Source: Salisapilia sapeloensis (Eukaryota; Oomycota; Peronosporomycetes; Peronosporales; Salisapiliaceae). Taken from it: DNA of 50,516 nt. Each line of letters starts with the position of its first letter. The stretch's first letter is position 1. The translations under genes and the position numbers were made by a program. The DNA lies in assembly GCA_023334545.1 (NCBI GenBank), contig JAADVB010000134.1:1-50516 (forward strand), given 5' to 3'. Below the pieces are notes generated by a model. It saw only the letters and a program-made list of their open reading frames with translations, had not been told where the DNA came from and did not search any database. Below are positions 35,599 to 43,686 of the stretch, in pieces.

Positions 35599-35945
35599 GA
35601 CTATAGCAGATGATCCAATGGAGAGTACTATGGAGCTTGAATAGGAAGCGAACGAGGAGAATGGCGGGAAGATAGAGGACTGGCCGCTGCCAATGTACAA
35701 ATAATGCTTCGAGGTGCTTTCGTGCAATCATTAAATCGGAACTACCAAGAAAGAGGTATTTTATTACAAGACGAATTGGCGCGAACACAAGATGCGCATT
35801 TTGGCGGCCATTCCACTTTACAAGCATCCTTCGACGGTCGTAAAATCGTTGAGCGCTGACTTGTCTGCTGGTAATATTGTGAGAATCGGGACATAGTGAA
35901 AACAAGTCGATCGATTCGACAGCACAAGCGAATTGTGATACGAAG
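35599..35945. promoter_or_regulatory. Divergent promoter region, CTF4 and PDCL3-like genes
   Basis: 347 bp between divergent start codons. The CTF4 frame stays open for 43 codons upstream of its ATG, but that stretch begins with a non-ATG codon and is unlike the family. No specific motif is claimed. Confidence 0.45.
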
Positions 35946-36790
35946 ATGGATCGAGGGCAGACGTACTACGCGCCGACGGGCGAGACGACCGAGTGGGAGG
36001 ACATTTTGATCAGCAAGGGAATCCTCGCACCCAAGAGCAAAGTTCCGGATGAAGCGGAGCAAGAGAGTGATGACGAGGAGCAAGTGGATCCTCGAGAGCA
36101 TGCCACTTTAGACGAATTAGACGAGATGGAGGTGCGTTGTATCATTGTTTTCTCTTCTACTAGAGATGGATTGCTGATGGGGATGTATCTAGGAAGAGGA
36201 TGATGACGACATGGAGCTCCAGCGTATTCGGTATGGATCCATAGTATAATAGGCTACATGACGATTCTAAGTGGGTCGATAGAGAGCGACGTATTGCTCA
36301 GATGAAGGCACAGGCAGCTCGCAACAAGTTTGGCGAAGTGCAGCCGATCAGCAAGGACGAATGGACCAAGGAGGTGACGGACGCCAGTAATGAGACGTGG
36401 GTCATCGCCTACCTGTGGGCCGACGCCGTGGAAGAGTGCAAGGCCATGACTGCTGCTCTGCAGACCGTGGCCAAGCGCCATCGCGATGTCAAGTTCGTGA
36501 GCATCCAGGCTCAAGCCTGCATCGAGAACTGGCCTGAAAAGTAGGATATCGGTCTCGGATGCTGTTTGTACGTTCGATTAACAAGGTCTGTAGGAATTGC
36601 CCGACATTGTTCATGTACAAGAGCGGAAGTCTGCAGAACCAGCTCATGGGTAGTCGAAAGCTCGGAGGTGTCGAGATGAAGACGGACGGTAAGTGTGTTT
36701 ATAAAGTTGAGAAAAGGATGCGGATCTGATGGAAGAGTAGATCTGGAAAAGTATTTGGCGGATGCAGGTGTGTTTGGCAAGGCACATTAG
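35946..36790 (+). CDS. PDCL3: Phosducin-like protein 3 / PLP2-type chaperone cofactor
   Basis: Five exons: 35946-36131, 36193-36230, 36283-36540, 36594-36688, 36741-36790; 208 aa. PLP2/PDCL3 binds the CCT/TRiC chaperonin and aids actin and tubulin folding. Matches: TEWEDILISKGILAPK (human TEWNDILRKKGILPPK), ATLDELDEME, RERRIAQMKAQAARNKFGEVQPISKDEWTKEVTDAS, the thioredoxin-fold WVIAYLWADAVEECKAM, KFVSIQAQACIENWPEKNCPTLFMYKSG, and KLGGVEMKTDDLEKYLADAGVF. The 38-bp exon 2 is needed to keep the helix continuous. The protein is about 30 residues shorter than human at the C-terminus. Confidence 0.92.
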
Positions 36791-36824
36791 ATGAATACAC
36801 TACCTTTGACAATGAATTTGCGTT

Positions 36825-37497
36825 TTATTCGTCCTGTAAGACACGAGGGACTTTGAAAAAGTAGCCAGATCGTACGGACGCGTTCGACAGGACTTGCTCG
36901 GCACAGTCTCCTTCGCTCACAACGTCCTCACGGAGTGGCGATTGGCCTAGAGTAGATGAGAATGGGATGATAGGAGAAGAGACAAAACAGATATATACCA
37001 GGAGAAGAAGTGCTCTTGGTGTACACGTCGCCAATGTCTTCATCTAGAGTCACTGCCTGCACCGTTTTGGCGCACTGGATGATAGATTCGACGTCTCGAA
37101 GTAGAGAAGGAAGCTTTTCCTCGTCAATATGCAGGTGGGATAGCTCCGCCAGTTCACGCAGCTGCGCATTAGGCAGTTAGATGCACTATTCAGGATAGAC
37201 CTGGAGGGTTGGAGTGTACCTTGGCTTCCGTGAGCACCGCGTCTGGTGACTGGACAGCATCATGGTGCTGGTGGATCTCTTTGAGAGACCATGCGGGTGT
37301 TTTCGGAATCTAAATGCAGTTGGACAAGTGACACTGGATGATCAGGACGCTGTATTCATAATATGCAATGGTAATTAGGTCTACTGTACACTTGAAATCT
37401 CTTTCAGGGCAGACGTGGCTTTGCTGCTGCTGTGCTGGAGCCGGACAAGGTGTCTATGCGTCGACAGAGCAACGCGAAGGTACTTGATAGGCATCAT
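36825..37497 (-). CDS. GATC: Glutamyl-tRNA(Gln) amidotransferase subunit C, mitochondrial
   Basis: Four exons: 37497-37390, 37309-37220, 37161-36999, 36946-36825; 160 aa. GatC belongs to GatCAB, which converts Glu-tRNA(Gln) to Gln-tRNA(Gln) in mitochondria. The N-terminus MMPIKYLRVALSTHRHLVRL is basic, Ser-rich and lacks acidic residues, as in mitochondrial presequences. The GatC core is LRELAELSHLHIDEEKLPSLLRDVESII (bacterial LARLARLEL...), then SPLREDVVSEG and YFFKVPRVL (bacterial LREDEV, FFKVPRV). Each join is phase-consistent and preserves the family order. None of the exons is obvious on its own. The stop lies 34 bp from the PDCL3 stop. Confidence 0.88.
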
Positions 37498-37697
37498 AGC
37501 TCGTTGGTCGATTCGATGTCCAAGTACTCGAAGTTACTACATGTACATACACCAGCGCTATTTTGCATAGTATTTGCACAGTTTTTATAAGGTGTGGAAT
37601 AGAGAAAAGGGATGTTTTATTTGTAAGAAGCAAGCTAATCAATAACTTGCGAAAGGCTTTGGTTGGAGGAAGTGCTGGCGACGGGAGCTAGAGTGCG

Positions 37698-38016
37698 ATG
37701 AAGATTCCCAGAATGCTATTGCACTACGGTGCCATGCTTATCATACCATCAGCAGTAGCATTGGTCTACTGGCGACCTCGTACAGAGGATGAAATACGCC
37801 GAGACATCGTACGTTGGTTGATGAGCATTGCTTGCTTTATATAGTGCTCATGCGTAGCGTTGGTACGAATAGGAAAAGAATGTAAAGCCTGACTATGCAA
37901 AACGTAAGAAGAATAAGGATAAGTTTGCCGAGCTCTTGATGCAGCGGGATGAGACCAAGATGTCGGACGAGTCCAAGGAACAATTGGACAAAGTGACTGG
38001 GTTTACACGGAGGTGA
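37698..38016 (+). CDS. Small single-pass membrane protein, possible CBP4/UQCC3-type complex III assembly factor
   Basis: Two exons, 37698-37808 and 37873-38016, with a 64-bp phase-0 intron; 84 aa. One hydrophobic helix near the N-terminus (LLHYGAMLIIPSAVALVYW) is followed by RPRTEDEIRRDIEKNVKPDYAKRKKNKDKF and a charged helical tail. Length, a single N-terminal helix and the (P/R)TEDE.(R/I) stretch followed by basic helices resemble CBP4/UQCC3 inner-membrane assembly factors, but this is only an architectural likeness. The gene is divergent from mitochondrial GatC, 200 bp apart. The existence of the gene is more secure than its function. Confidence 0.55.
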
Positions 38017-38618
38017 ATGGCAAGTATAGGTTGGTTTTGTCTTATTCACGTCTTTCCAGTTGCGCGTTTTTGCTGTCAACGAAAACAATGAAGCAAGTAT
38101 CTTCTAGCTTACGACCTAGGACGATAGCTTTGTCAATTTGGTTCACAACGATGGAAGTCAAAGCTGTCTATCAAGAGTATAGTCAGCCTTTCAGATTTAC
38201 ATTGATATAAGTCAGAGGTTGTTGATTCAGTTGTGTAAATGCTTTTGCGTGTATCCGCTTCCAACTACTCTTCATTGTGTCCGATAGCTGGTCCCAAGAT
38301 TGAGACGGAGGTACAGAAGTTTAACAAGAAACATCATGTCCATTTATTTTCGACGTGTATCTCTTCTACTACCACAGCAATTGCTATTGAATACTTTCTA
38401 CGTACGACTTGTATTCCTAGTGAAGAAGTCAACGGCCACCTAGCAGCCTCTGAGCCAGACAAGAGCGAACCGAAAGTACACTCAGTTACTAAACATACAC
38501 CATCCTTCATTCACTTTCATACACACTCAGACAAAAGTCGTCTTGTTTATAAATAATGGGGCGTATTTATATCTGTCAACGAAAGCCGAAACCAAACAAC
38601 GCAGAGCTCTTCGTCGAC
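38017..38618. other. Intergenic, no secure gene
   Basis: About 600 bp. A 105-codon plus-strand frame (38239-38556) begins near a stretch that could be coding, but it has no family match, and its second half is rich in Thr, His and Ser in a way common to chance frames. A short further exon is possible; I do not call it. Confidence 0.4.
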
Positions 38619-39933
38619 ATGGCCAAGCAAATCATCGATAGGTAGCTTCTGTGGACAAACTATGCACTTCCGACTAACCTCATGTATATTGCACTACCGC
38701 TAATTCCGTCGCTCTAGTCCGAGTCCGAGTCCGAGCGAAAGCGAAAGCGACAGCAGCGACGACGACGTCCCAATCGCCAGCCTCTGGTCGACCGCAGCGA
38801 CCAGCAGGTCGTCCAGAGCGGCTATACAAGCCAAGACGCAGGCAAAGCCAAAGGCAGAAGCTAAAGTGAAGACGGATACTAAAGTAAAACCAGAGGTCAA
38901 GCCTAAAGGCTCTGGAATCGGGCTCAGTGACAGTGAAGACGAGCTGCCTTTGAGCACGCTGGCGACTATCGACAAGTCGATGAACAAGGACACGAAAGTG
39001 AAGAAAGAAGAGCCTAAAGTGAAGAAGGAAGAGCCTAAAGTGAAAAAAGAGCCTCGCGGCAGTGCAGCTAAAAAGGAGAAGAAGCGACCGTCGGAGGAAA
39101 ACCTAAAGAAGGAGTCTTCGAAGCGAGCAAAGGTGCGTTTTATCTGTCCATTTGCTGGCTACGTGTAGATAAAAGGCTGACGTACATGTCGTGCGAACGC
39201 CATGCAGCCCATAGACAAGCAAAAGGTATTGACGGAAGAGCTTTACAACACGCAGAAGGGCAAGCTTGTCCAGCAGCTCTTGTGCAGATGGTGGTACGCC
39301 GTGGAGTGGCCCAAGGAAGATTCGATGAAGCAACCGTCGCAGGAAGTACGTCTACCTCTTCTGGTCTTTTGCATGTATTTGTATGAAGATGGTTGTGTAG
39401 GATTTGAAAGCGATGCAGGAGCTGGATGGATACAAGGGACTGTACATTCGAGTCAAAGTAGGATCTCTACCTACCCTTACGATACGAGGGATGGACTCAA
39501 GTATGATTGGATAGGGGGACGATATGGGCAAAATCGTCGACACGAGGAATCCAGTCGGCAAGCCTTCCTTCCTCCACTTTATCTCGCTTCCGTCCGCCGA
39601 AGTCATCAAGCTCCTCATCAGAGTCCGTTCAGCTCTCTTCTGTGCTCCGATGTATTTCTCACCTTGTCTCTAGGCCTACGAAAAGCAAATGGAAGCTTTG
39701 ATCGAACACGAGGTGCGTATACTAGCTATAAGTACTTGTGCGTACGATCGACTGACTGTCGCTCGCAGGGAGAAGACGCGCCGATGCTCAAGCAGCTCAA
39801 GTCTGCGCACAGCCAAGCGTCCAAGGTGTCTGCAGATCGCGCCGATAAGGGGTTTGCCAAAGTCATGACCAAGTCCCATCCGCTGTACAAGCGATTGAAG
39901 GACATTCAGGCACAGTACGAGGCAACGGGATAA
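38619..39933 (+). CDS. Lysine/serine-rich nuclear-type protein with a globular C-terminal domain, function unknown
   Basis: Seven exons: 38619-38641, 38718-39132, 39208-39345, 39401-39457, 39515-39622, 39674-39712, 39769-39933; 314 aa, all joins in phase. Residues 1-145 are disordered: an SPSPSPSESESDSSDDD run, then Lys-rich repeats (KVKKEEP). The C-terminal half is ordered: QLLCRWWYAVEWPKED, LDGYKGLYIRVKGDDMGKIVDTRNPVGKPSFLHFISLPSAEVIKLL, then LKQLKSAHSQASKVSADRAD. I cannot name the family. The 'GYKGLYI...GKIVDTRN' part looks like a small beta-domain with a helix, and the charge suggests a nuclear or chromatin role. Both are inferences. Confidence 0.75.
38995..39054 (+). repeat. 21-bp in-frame tandem repeat coding for KVKKEEP
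   Basis: Units at 38995-39015 and 39016-39036 (21 bp) and a shortened unit at 39037-39054 (18 bp) encode KVKKEEP, KVKKEEP and KVKKEP. It lies in the disordered part of the unknown nuclear protein and is prone to length change. Confidence 0.85.
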
Positions 39934-39984
39934 AAGAAAACAGTTTCTATTTCCTTCTTTTTCTTCCGCGTGCTTTGTATCTTG

Positions 39985-40830
39985 TTAATGCAACGCAAAT
40001 GTCGTCCGGAGCTCGTCACGGAAGTACTTGTTGCCTACGCCACCGATACCGAAGGCTGGTCCGATGCGACAGATGCGAGCGAAGGCAGACTTGAGGTACT
40101 CGCGCGAGATGAGCGACACGCGTTGGCTGGCAGGAACGTTCCGGTTGTTGTACAGGTCGAGCCCTAGGAGGTGGAGAGGAGTGGAGATGAACTGGACGGC
40201 GGCAGGACAGACGAGTTGCGCAGTTGTGTCGGCATTCGATTTGGTCATGCCAGAGTCCTGCTGCAGCTTTCGGGAGACGTAGGTCGGGGCATTGAAAGAT
40301 GCAGCCACTGTGAGCGAGTCTCGGATGGCAAAGAGACCGATGGAGGCGAGCGGGAAGGGGGAAGGGGCGATGACGCCGAACATGCGTGTGAATTCTCGGT
40401 CTTTGGCGATGCAGAGGGACATGTTGACGGCCGTGGTGGAGATGAACTTCGGCATCTGGTTGTCCCGCTCGACGTAGTCACAGACCGAGTCGGTGGCATT
40501 TGCACTCACGTAGGTCGCAGAGTAGAGGCCGAAGATGAGGAGGAACTCTCGTCGACGAACGAACTTGAGCGGGTGTTTAACAAAGTTCAGACTCAGGTCC
40601 TTGAGCCCTTGTGCGAGCGGCCTCGTTCCATTGGCATTCTCGATGATGGCTCGGTCGACGACGGTGATGAAGGGAGATACGCCGAGGGAGGCTGCTGCAG
40701 CCGCAGCGACGTCTACGACGAGGCGTTTGGTCAGGAACGTGGTGCTCTGCGGCTCCGTCGACATGCTGTGACAATGCGAATAATCGAGTGGTGCTACAGG
40801 CGCTTTTAACACTTCGTCGTTGAAGTTCAT
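39985..40830 (-). CDS. Multi-pass membrane protein, possibly mitochondrial and carrier-like, unnamed family
   Basis: 281 aa from the ATG at 40830; an internal ATG at 40764 (MSTEPQSTTF) is also plausible. Features: VVDRAIIENANG, LIFGLYSATYVSANATDSVCDY, KDREFTRMFG, PFPLASIGLFAIRDSLTVAASFNAP, then STPLHLLGLDLYNN and ARICRIGPAFGIGGVGNKYFRDEL. I recall a similar order of motifs in uncharacterised fungal and protist membrane proteins, but not a function. The final RI.PA.GIGG.GN..(R/F)R(D/E) segment is vaguely like the last helix of SLC25 carriers, without a clear PX(D/E)XX(K/R) motif. The start lies 42 bp from the divergent TRAPPC2 start. Confidence 0.7.
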   Translation of the reverse strand: MNFNDEVLKAPVAPLDYSHCHSMSTEPQSTTFLTKRLVVDVAAAAAASLGVSPFITVVDRAIIENANGTRPLAQGLKDLSLNFVKHPLKFVRRREFLLIFGLYSATYVSANATDSVCDYVERDNQMPKFISTTAVNMSLCIAKDREFTRMFGVIAPSPFPLASIGLFAIRDSLTVAASFNAPTYVSRKLQQDSGMTKSNADTTAQLVCPAAVQFISTPLHLLGLDLYNNRNVPASQRVSLISREYLKSAFARICRIGPAFGIGGVGNKYFRDELRTTFALH

Positions 40831-40872
40831 GCTAAATGCGCAATCGATTGGAAAGAAAAGAAAAAGAAAAGC
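40831..40872. promoter_or_regulatory. Very short bidirectional promoter region
   Basis: Only 42 bp separate the chosen start codons of the minus-strand membrane protein and TRAPPC2. The stretch is a purine-rich run (AAAGAAAAGAAAAAGAAAAGC) preceded by ATGCGCAATCGATTGG. Either the promoters extend into the coding regions or the membrane protein starts at its internal ATG (40764). Confidence 0.5.
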
Positions 40873-41318
40873 ATGAGCTTGTTTTTGATCGTCGGGTCTA
40901 GCGGACCCTTGTATAGAGCCCAGTTGCGACCGAGGAGGGACAACGAGACAGCGTACGTGGACGAGTTTGTCTTGCACGCAGCCTTAGATGTGGTCGACGA
41001 GAAGCAGTGGTCAAGTGGCGCTCGCGATCTTCGCGTCGTGGATCGCTTTAACGACCAGCTCGTCTCGGCGTTTGTGACGGCGACCAACATGAAACTGCTA
41101 CTCCTTCACGACAACCGGAATGAAGACGGGATTTATGCGTTTTTCAAAGACGTGCATGAACTCTACCTCAAGGTTTGTCTAGCGTACTACGTACTTTCAG
41201 ATACAAGACTAATGCATGGTGCTAGCTCCTACTGAATCCGTTCTACACGTACGACAGCGCGATCGATTCGGAAGTTTTCGACGCTCGAGTCAAGACCCTA
41301 GCAAGACGCCACCTCTAA
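40873..41318 (+). CDS. TRAPPC2: Trafficking protein particle complex subunit 2 (sedlin)
   Basis: Two exons, 40873-41172 and 41226-41318, with a 53-bp phase-0 intron; 130 aa. TRAPPC2 is a longin-fold subunit of TRAPP, the Rab1 exchange and tethering complex at the ER-Golgi interface. Matches: FLIVGSSGPLYRAQL, YVDEFVLHAALDVVDEKQW (human LNQFIAHAALDLVDENMW), VVDRFNDQLVSAFVTATNMKLLLLHDNRNEDGIYAFFKDVHELYLK, then LLLNPFYTYDSAIDSEVFDARVKTLARRHL (human [29 protein letters not shown]). Exon 2 is needed for the conserved NPFY end. Convergent with eS19. Confidence 0.93.
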
Positions 41319-41389
41319 GAAAAATGAAAGAGAATTCTCTTTTATTTGTTATTAGCACCCCATGTCTGCATCACGACTGCGGTGGGTAT

Positions 41390-41857
41390 CTAGCCCTGGT
41401 AGACCTGTCCGGCGATACGGTCAAGGTCCTGCTGGCCGTGGCTCGAGATGCGGCGGCCGCCCTTGTTCGTGCCTTCCGGGCACTTCTCAATCACGTTCAT
41501 CTCCTCAAGCTGCTGAAGGATGTTACGGATGAGACCGCCAGAAGCCTTCTGGAAGTGCTGGCGCTTGACGCCGCGACGGGCGGCACCACCGTAGACCTTC
41601 TTGAGGGCACCGACACCGGTGTACGGGCGGAGGTAGACCTTGCGGGCGATGGACGCAGCGCGGACGTAGTACCAGTCCGGGTCGGACGGGGCGAACTCCT
41701 TGAACGGCGCAGTCTTGACAATGTCAGCCCAGGCCGGGAGCTCCATCTTGCCAGAGCGCTTGAGGTGCTCGGCGTAGGCAGCGATAAAGTCAGCGGCCTT
41801 GACGTCACGCACTACGACACCGCGAGGGGCTTCCGAGGCAGCTTCCGAGTCAGACAT
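41390..41857 (-). CDS. RPS19: 40S ribosomal protein eS19
   Basis: 155 aa, intronless, from [13 protein letters not shown]. Component of the small-subunit head, needed for late pre-40S maturation. [97 protein letters not shown] and [19 protein letters not shown] align with human RPS19 throughout. Codons are strongly biased to C-ending forms, as expected for a highly expressed gene. Twelve codons upstream of the chosen ATG are open but unlike the family. Confidence 0.97.
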   Translation of the reverse strand: MSDSEAASEAPRGVVVRDVKAADFIAAYAEHLKRSGKMELPAWADIVKTAPFKEFAPSDPDWYYVRAASIARKVYLRPYTGVGALKKVYGGAARRGVKRQHFQKASGGLIRNILQQLEEMNVIEKCPEGTNKGGRRISSHGQQDLDRIAGQVYQG

Positions 41858-42190
41858 TTTGGTTCCTATGGTAAAGCATGAGGTTAAGAACACGTCTGTA
41901 CCACCGCATGAGGAATGCAGGACAGTCTCGGTTCTTAGAACGAAAGCGTTGGTCTCAACATTCGATCAATCCGAGATACAAAGGTAGCTAGATACGTACT
42001 TGGGCGGTGGGATGCAAAGAGCTTAATGGGCCATCTAAAGCCTCTCCACCAGTGGATTAGCCGCCAGTCATGCCTGTCTCTTTATAAAAGATAACGTTAC
42101 TATAGTAAATTGTAGTGGGCAGTCGGTCGAGTGAAATGGCTGCATAATGGGATAAGAGGCAGGACCATCCATTTTTGAATATCGGTGACT
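41858..42190. promoter_or_regulatory. Divergent promoter region, eS19 and NOP58
   Basis: 333 bp between the start codons of two ribosome-biogenesis genes on opposite strands. Co-regulation is plausible from position alone. I do not assign a specific element. Confidence 0.4.
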
Positions 42191-43642
42191 ATGCTTGTGC
42201 TCTTCGAAACCGCGGCTGGGCATGCCCTCTTCAAGGTGCAGGATGAAGCCAAGGTGGCTGAGGCCGATGACGTCTTCAAGCACGTTTCCACGGCGGACAA
42301 GGCCAGCAAGCTCCTCAAGCTCAAGGGATTCAATGCTTTCAAGGACACCACCGAGGCCGTGGCCGCGGCTTCCGACATGGTCGACGGCAAGGTTGGAAAG
42401 GGACTGCGCAAGTTCCTCAAGAAGCAGATCGTCGAGGCAGGTTTGAAGGACAAGCTGGCCGTGTCCGACAAGGTCTTGAGTGCGTCTATCAAGGACAAGC
42501 TCGAGCTCCCGACGGTGCATGGCCCGGCCGTGAACGAGCTCATGCGAGGCATCCGAGCCAACATGGACACGCTCATCTCTGGTCTGGAAGACGACGACTT
42601 GCGCAGCATGACCCTTGGTCTGTCCCACTCGCTGTCGCGCTACAAGCTCAAGTTTAGCGCCGACAAGGTGGACACGATGGTCGTCCAGGCCATTGGTCTC
42701 TTGGACGAGCTCGACAAGGAGATTAACACGTACGCCATGCGCGTGCGCGAGTGGTTCGGCTGGCACTTCCCCGAGATGGGCAAACTCATCTCGGACAACC
42801 TGCAGTACGCGCAGACGGTCAAGAAGATGGGCGTTCGGCCGAACGTGAAGAACTTGGACTTTTCCGACATTCTAGCCGAAGAGGTCGAGCAGAGTGTGCG
42901 TGAGGTGGCCGAGGTGTCCATGGGAACGGACATTTCGGACGAAGACGTGACCAACATCTCGTCTCTGTGTGACCAGGTCATCTCCTTGTCCGAGTACCGT
43001 GCTCAGCTCTTTGACTACCTCAAGAACCGGATGAACGCCATTGCGCCCAACCTCACGGTCATGGTCGGAGAGCTCGTTGGCGCTCGTTTGATTGCTCACG
43101 CTGGCAGTCTGATGAACTTGGCCAAGCACCCGGCATCAACCGTCCAGATCCTTGGTGCCGAAAAGGCACTTTTCCGTGCACTCAAGACCAAGCACGACAC
43201 GCCCAAGTACGGTCTCATCTACCACGCATCGCTCATCGGCCAGACTGCGCCCAAGCACAAGGGTAAGATCAGTCGCGTGCTGGCAGCCAAGACGGCGCTG
43301 GCAGTGCGTGTGGATGCGCTCGGCGAGAGCACCGAGGCGTCCATTGGATTTGACAACCGCGCCAAGGTCGAGGCTCGTGTCCAGCAGTTGGAGCACGGCG
43401 TCGCGGGTGGAGCTATTAGCAACGTCGGCAAGAACAAGGAGCCGAAGAAGTACGTCAAGGAGAACGGCAACGGCGAGTACAATGCGGAAGAGGACATGAC
43501 GGTCGGTAGTAAGCGAAAGGTGGAGGAGGAAAGTGATGAGACGGAGGAGGTAGAGGAAGAGGCCAAGCCGAAGAAGAAGAAGGCCAAGAAGGAGAAGAAG
43601 GAAAAGAAGGAGAAGAAGGCCAAGAAGCAGAAAAAGGAATAG
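42191..43642 (+). CDS. NOP58: Nucleolar protein 58, box C/D snoRNP core
   Basis: 483 aa, intronless. NOP58 pairs with NOP56 and fibrillarin in box C/D snoRNPs, guiding rRNA 2'-O-methylation. N-terminus MLVLFETAAGHALFKVQDEAK; then VNELMRGIRANMDTLISGL, GLSHSLSRYKLKFSADKVDTM, REWFGWHFPEMGKLISDNL; the Nop domain with MNAIAPNLTVMVGELVGARLIAHAGSLMNLAKHPASTVQILGAEKALFRALK, and GLIYHASLIGQTAPKHKGKISR. The last 45 residues are a KKE/KKAK tail typical of NOP56/58. The MLVLFET start favours NOP58 over NOP56. The chosen ATG is the first in frame. Confidence 0.95.
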   Translation: MLVLFETAAGHALFKVQDEAKVAEADDVFKHVSTADKASKLLKLKGFNAFKDTTEAVAAASDMVDGKVGKGLRKFLKKQIVEAGLKDKLAVSDKVLSASIKDKLELPTVHGPAVNELMRGIRANMDTLISGLEDDDLRSMTLGLSHSLSRYKLKFSADKVDTMVVQAIGLLDELDKEINTYAMRVREWFGWHFPEMGKLISDNLQYAQTVKKMGVRPNVKNLDFSDILAEEVEQSVREVAEVSMGTDISDEDVTNISSLCDQVISLSEYRAQLFDYLKNRMNAIAPNLTVMVGELVGARLIAHAGSLMNLAKHPASTVQILGAEKALFRALKTKHDTPKYGLIYHASLIGQTAPKHKGKISRVLAAKTALAVRVDALGESTEASIGFDNRAKVEARVQQLEHGVAGGAISNVGKNKEPKKYVKENGNGEYNAEEDMTVGSKRKVEEESDETEEVEEEAKPKKKKAKKEKKEKKEKKAKKQKKE

Positions 43643-43686
43643 GCGACTCTATCTACATACATCGTTTTTAGTCTTACTCTTGATGT

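Noticed and set aside
40171..40809. 212-codon plus-strand frame opposite the minus-strand membrane protein
   Set aside because: Long, but its Glu/Gly/Arg-rich composition is typical of an antisense shadow. The minus strand encodes hydrophobic helices with conserved-looking motifs.
41216..41881. 221-codon plus-strand frame opposite eS19
   Set aside because: Antisense to an unmistakable ribosomal protein. High GC codon bias in eS19 keeps the opposite frame open.
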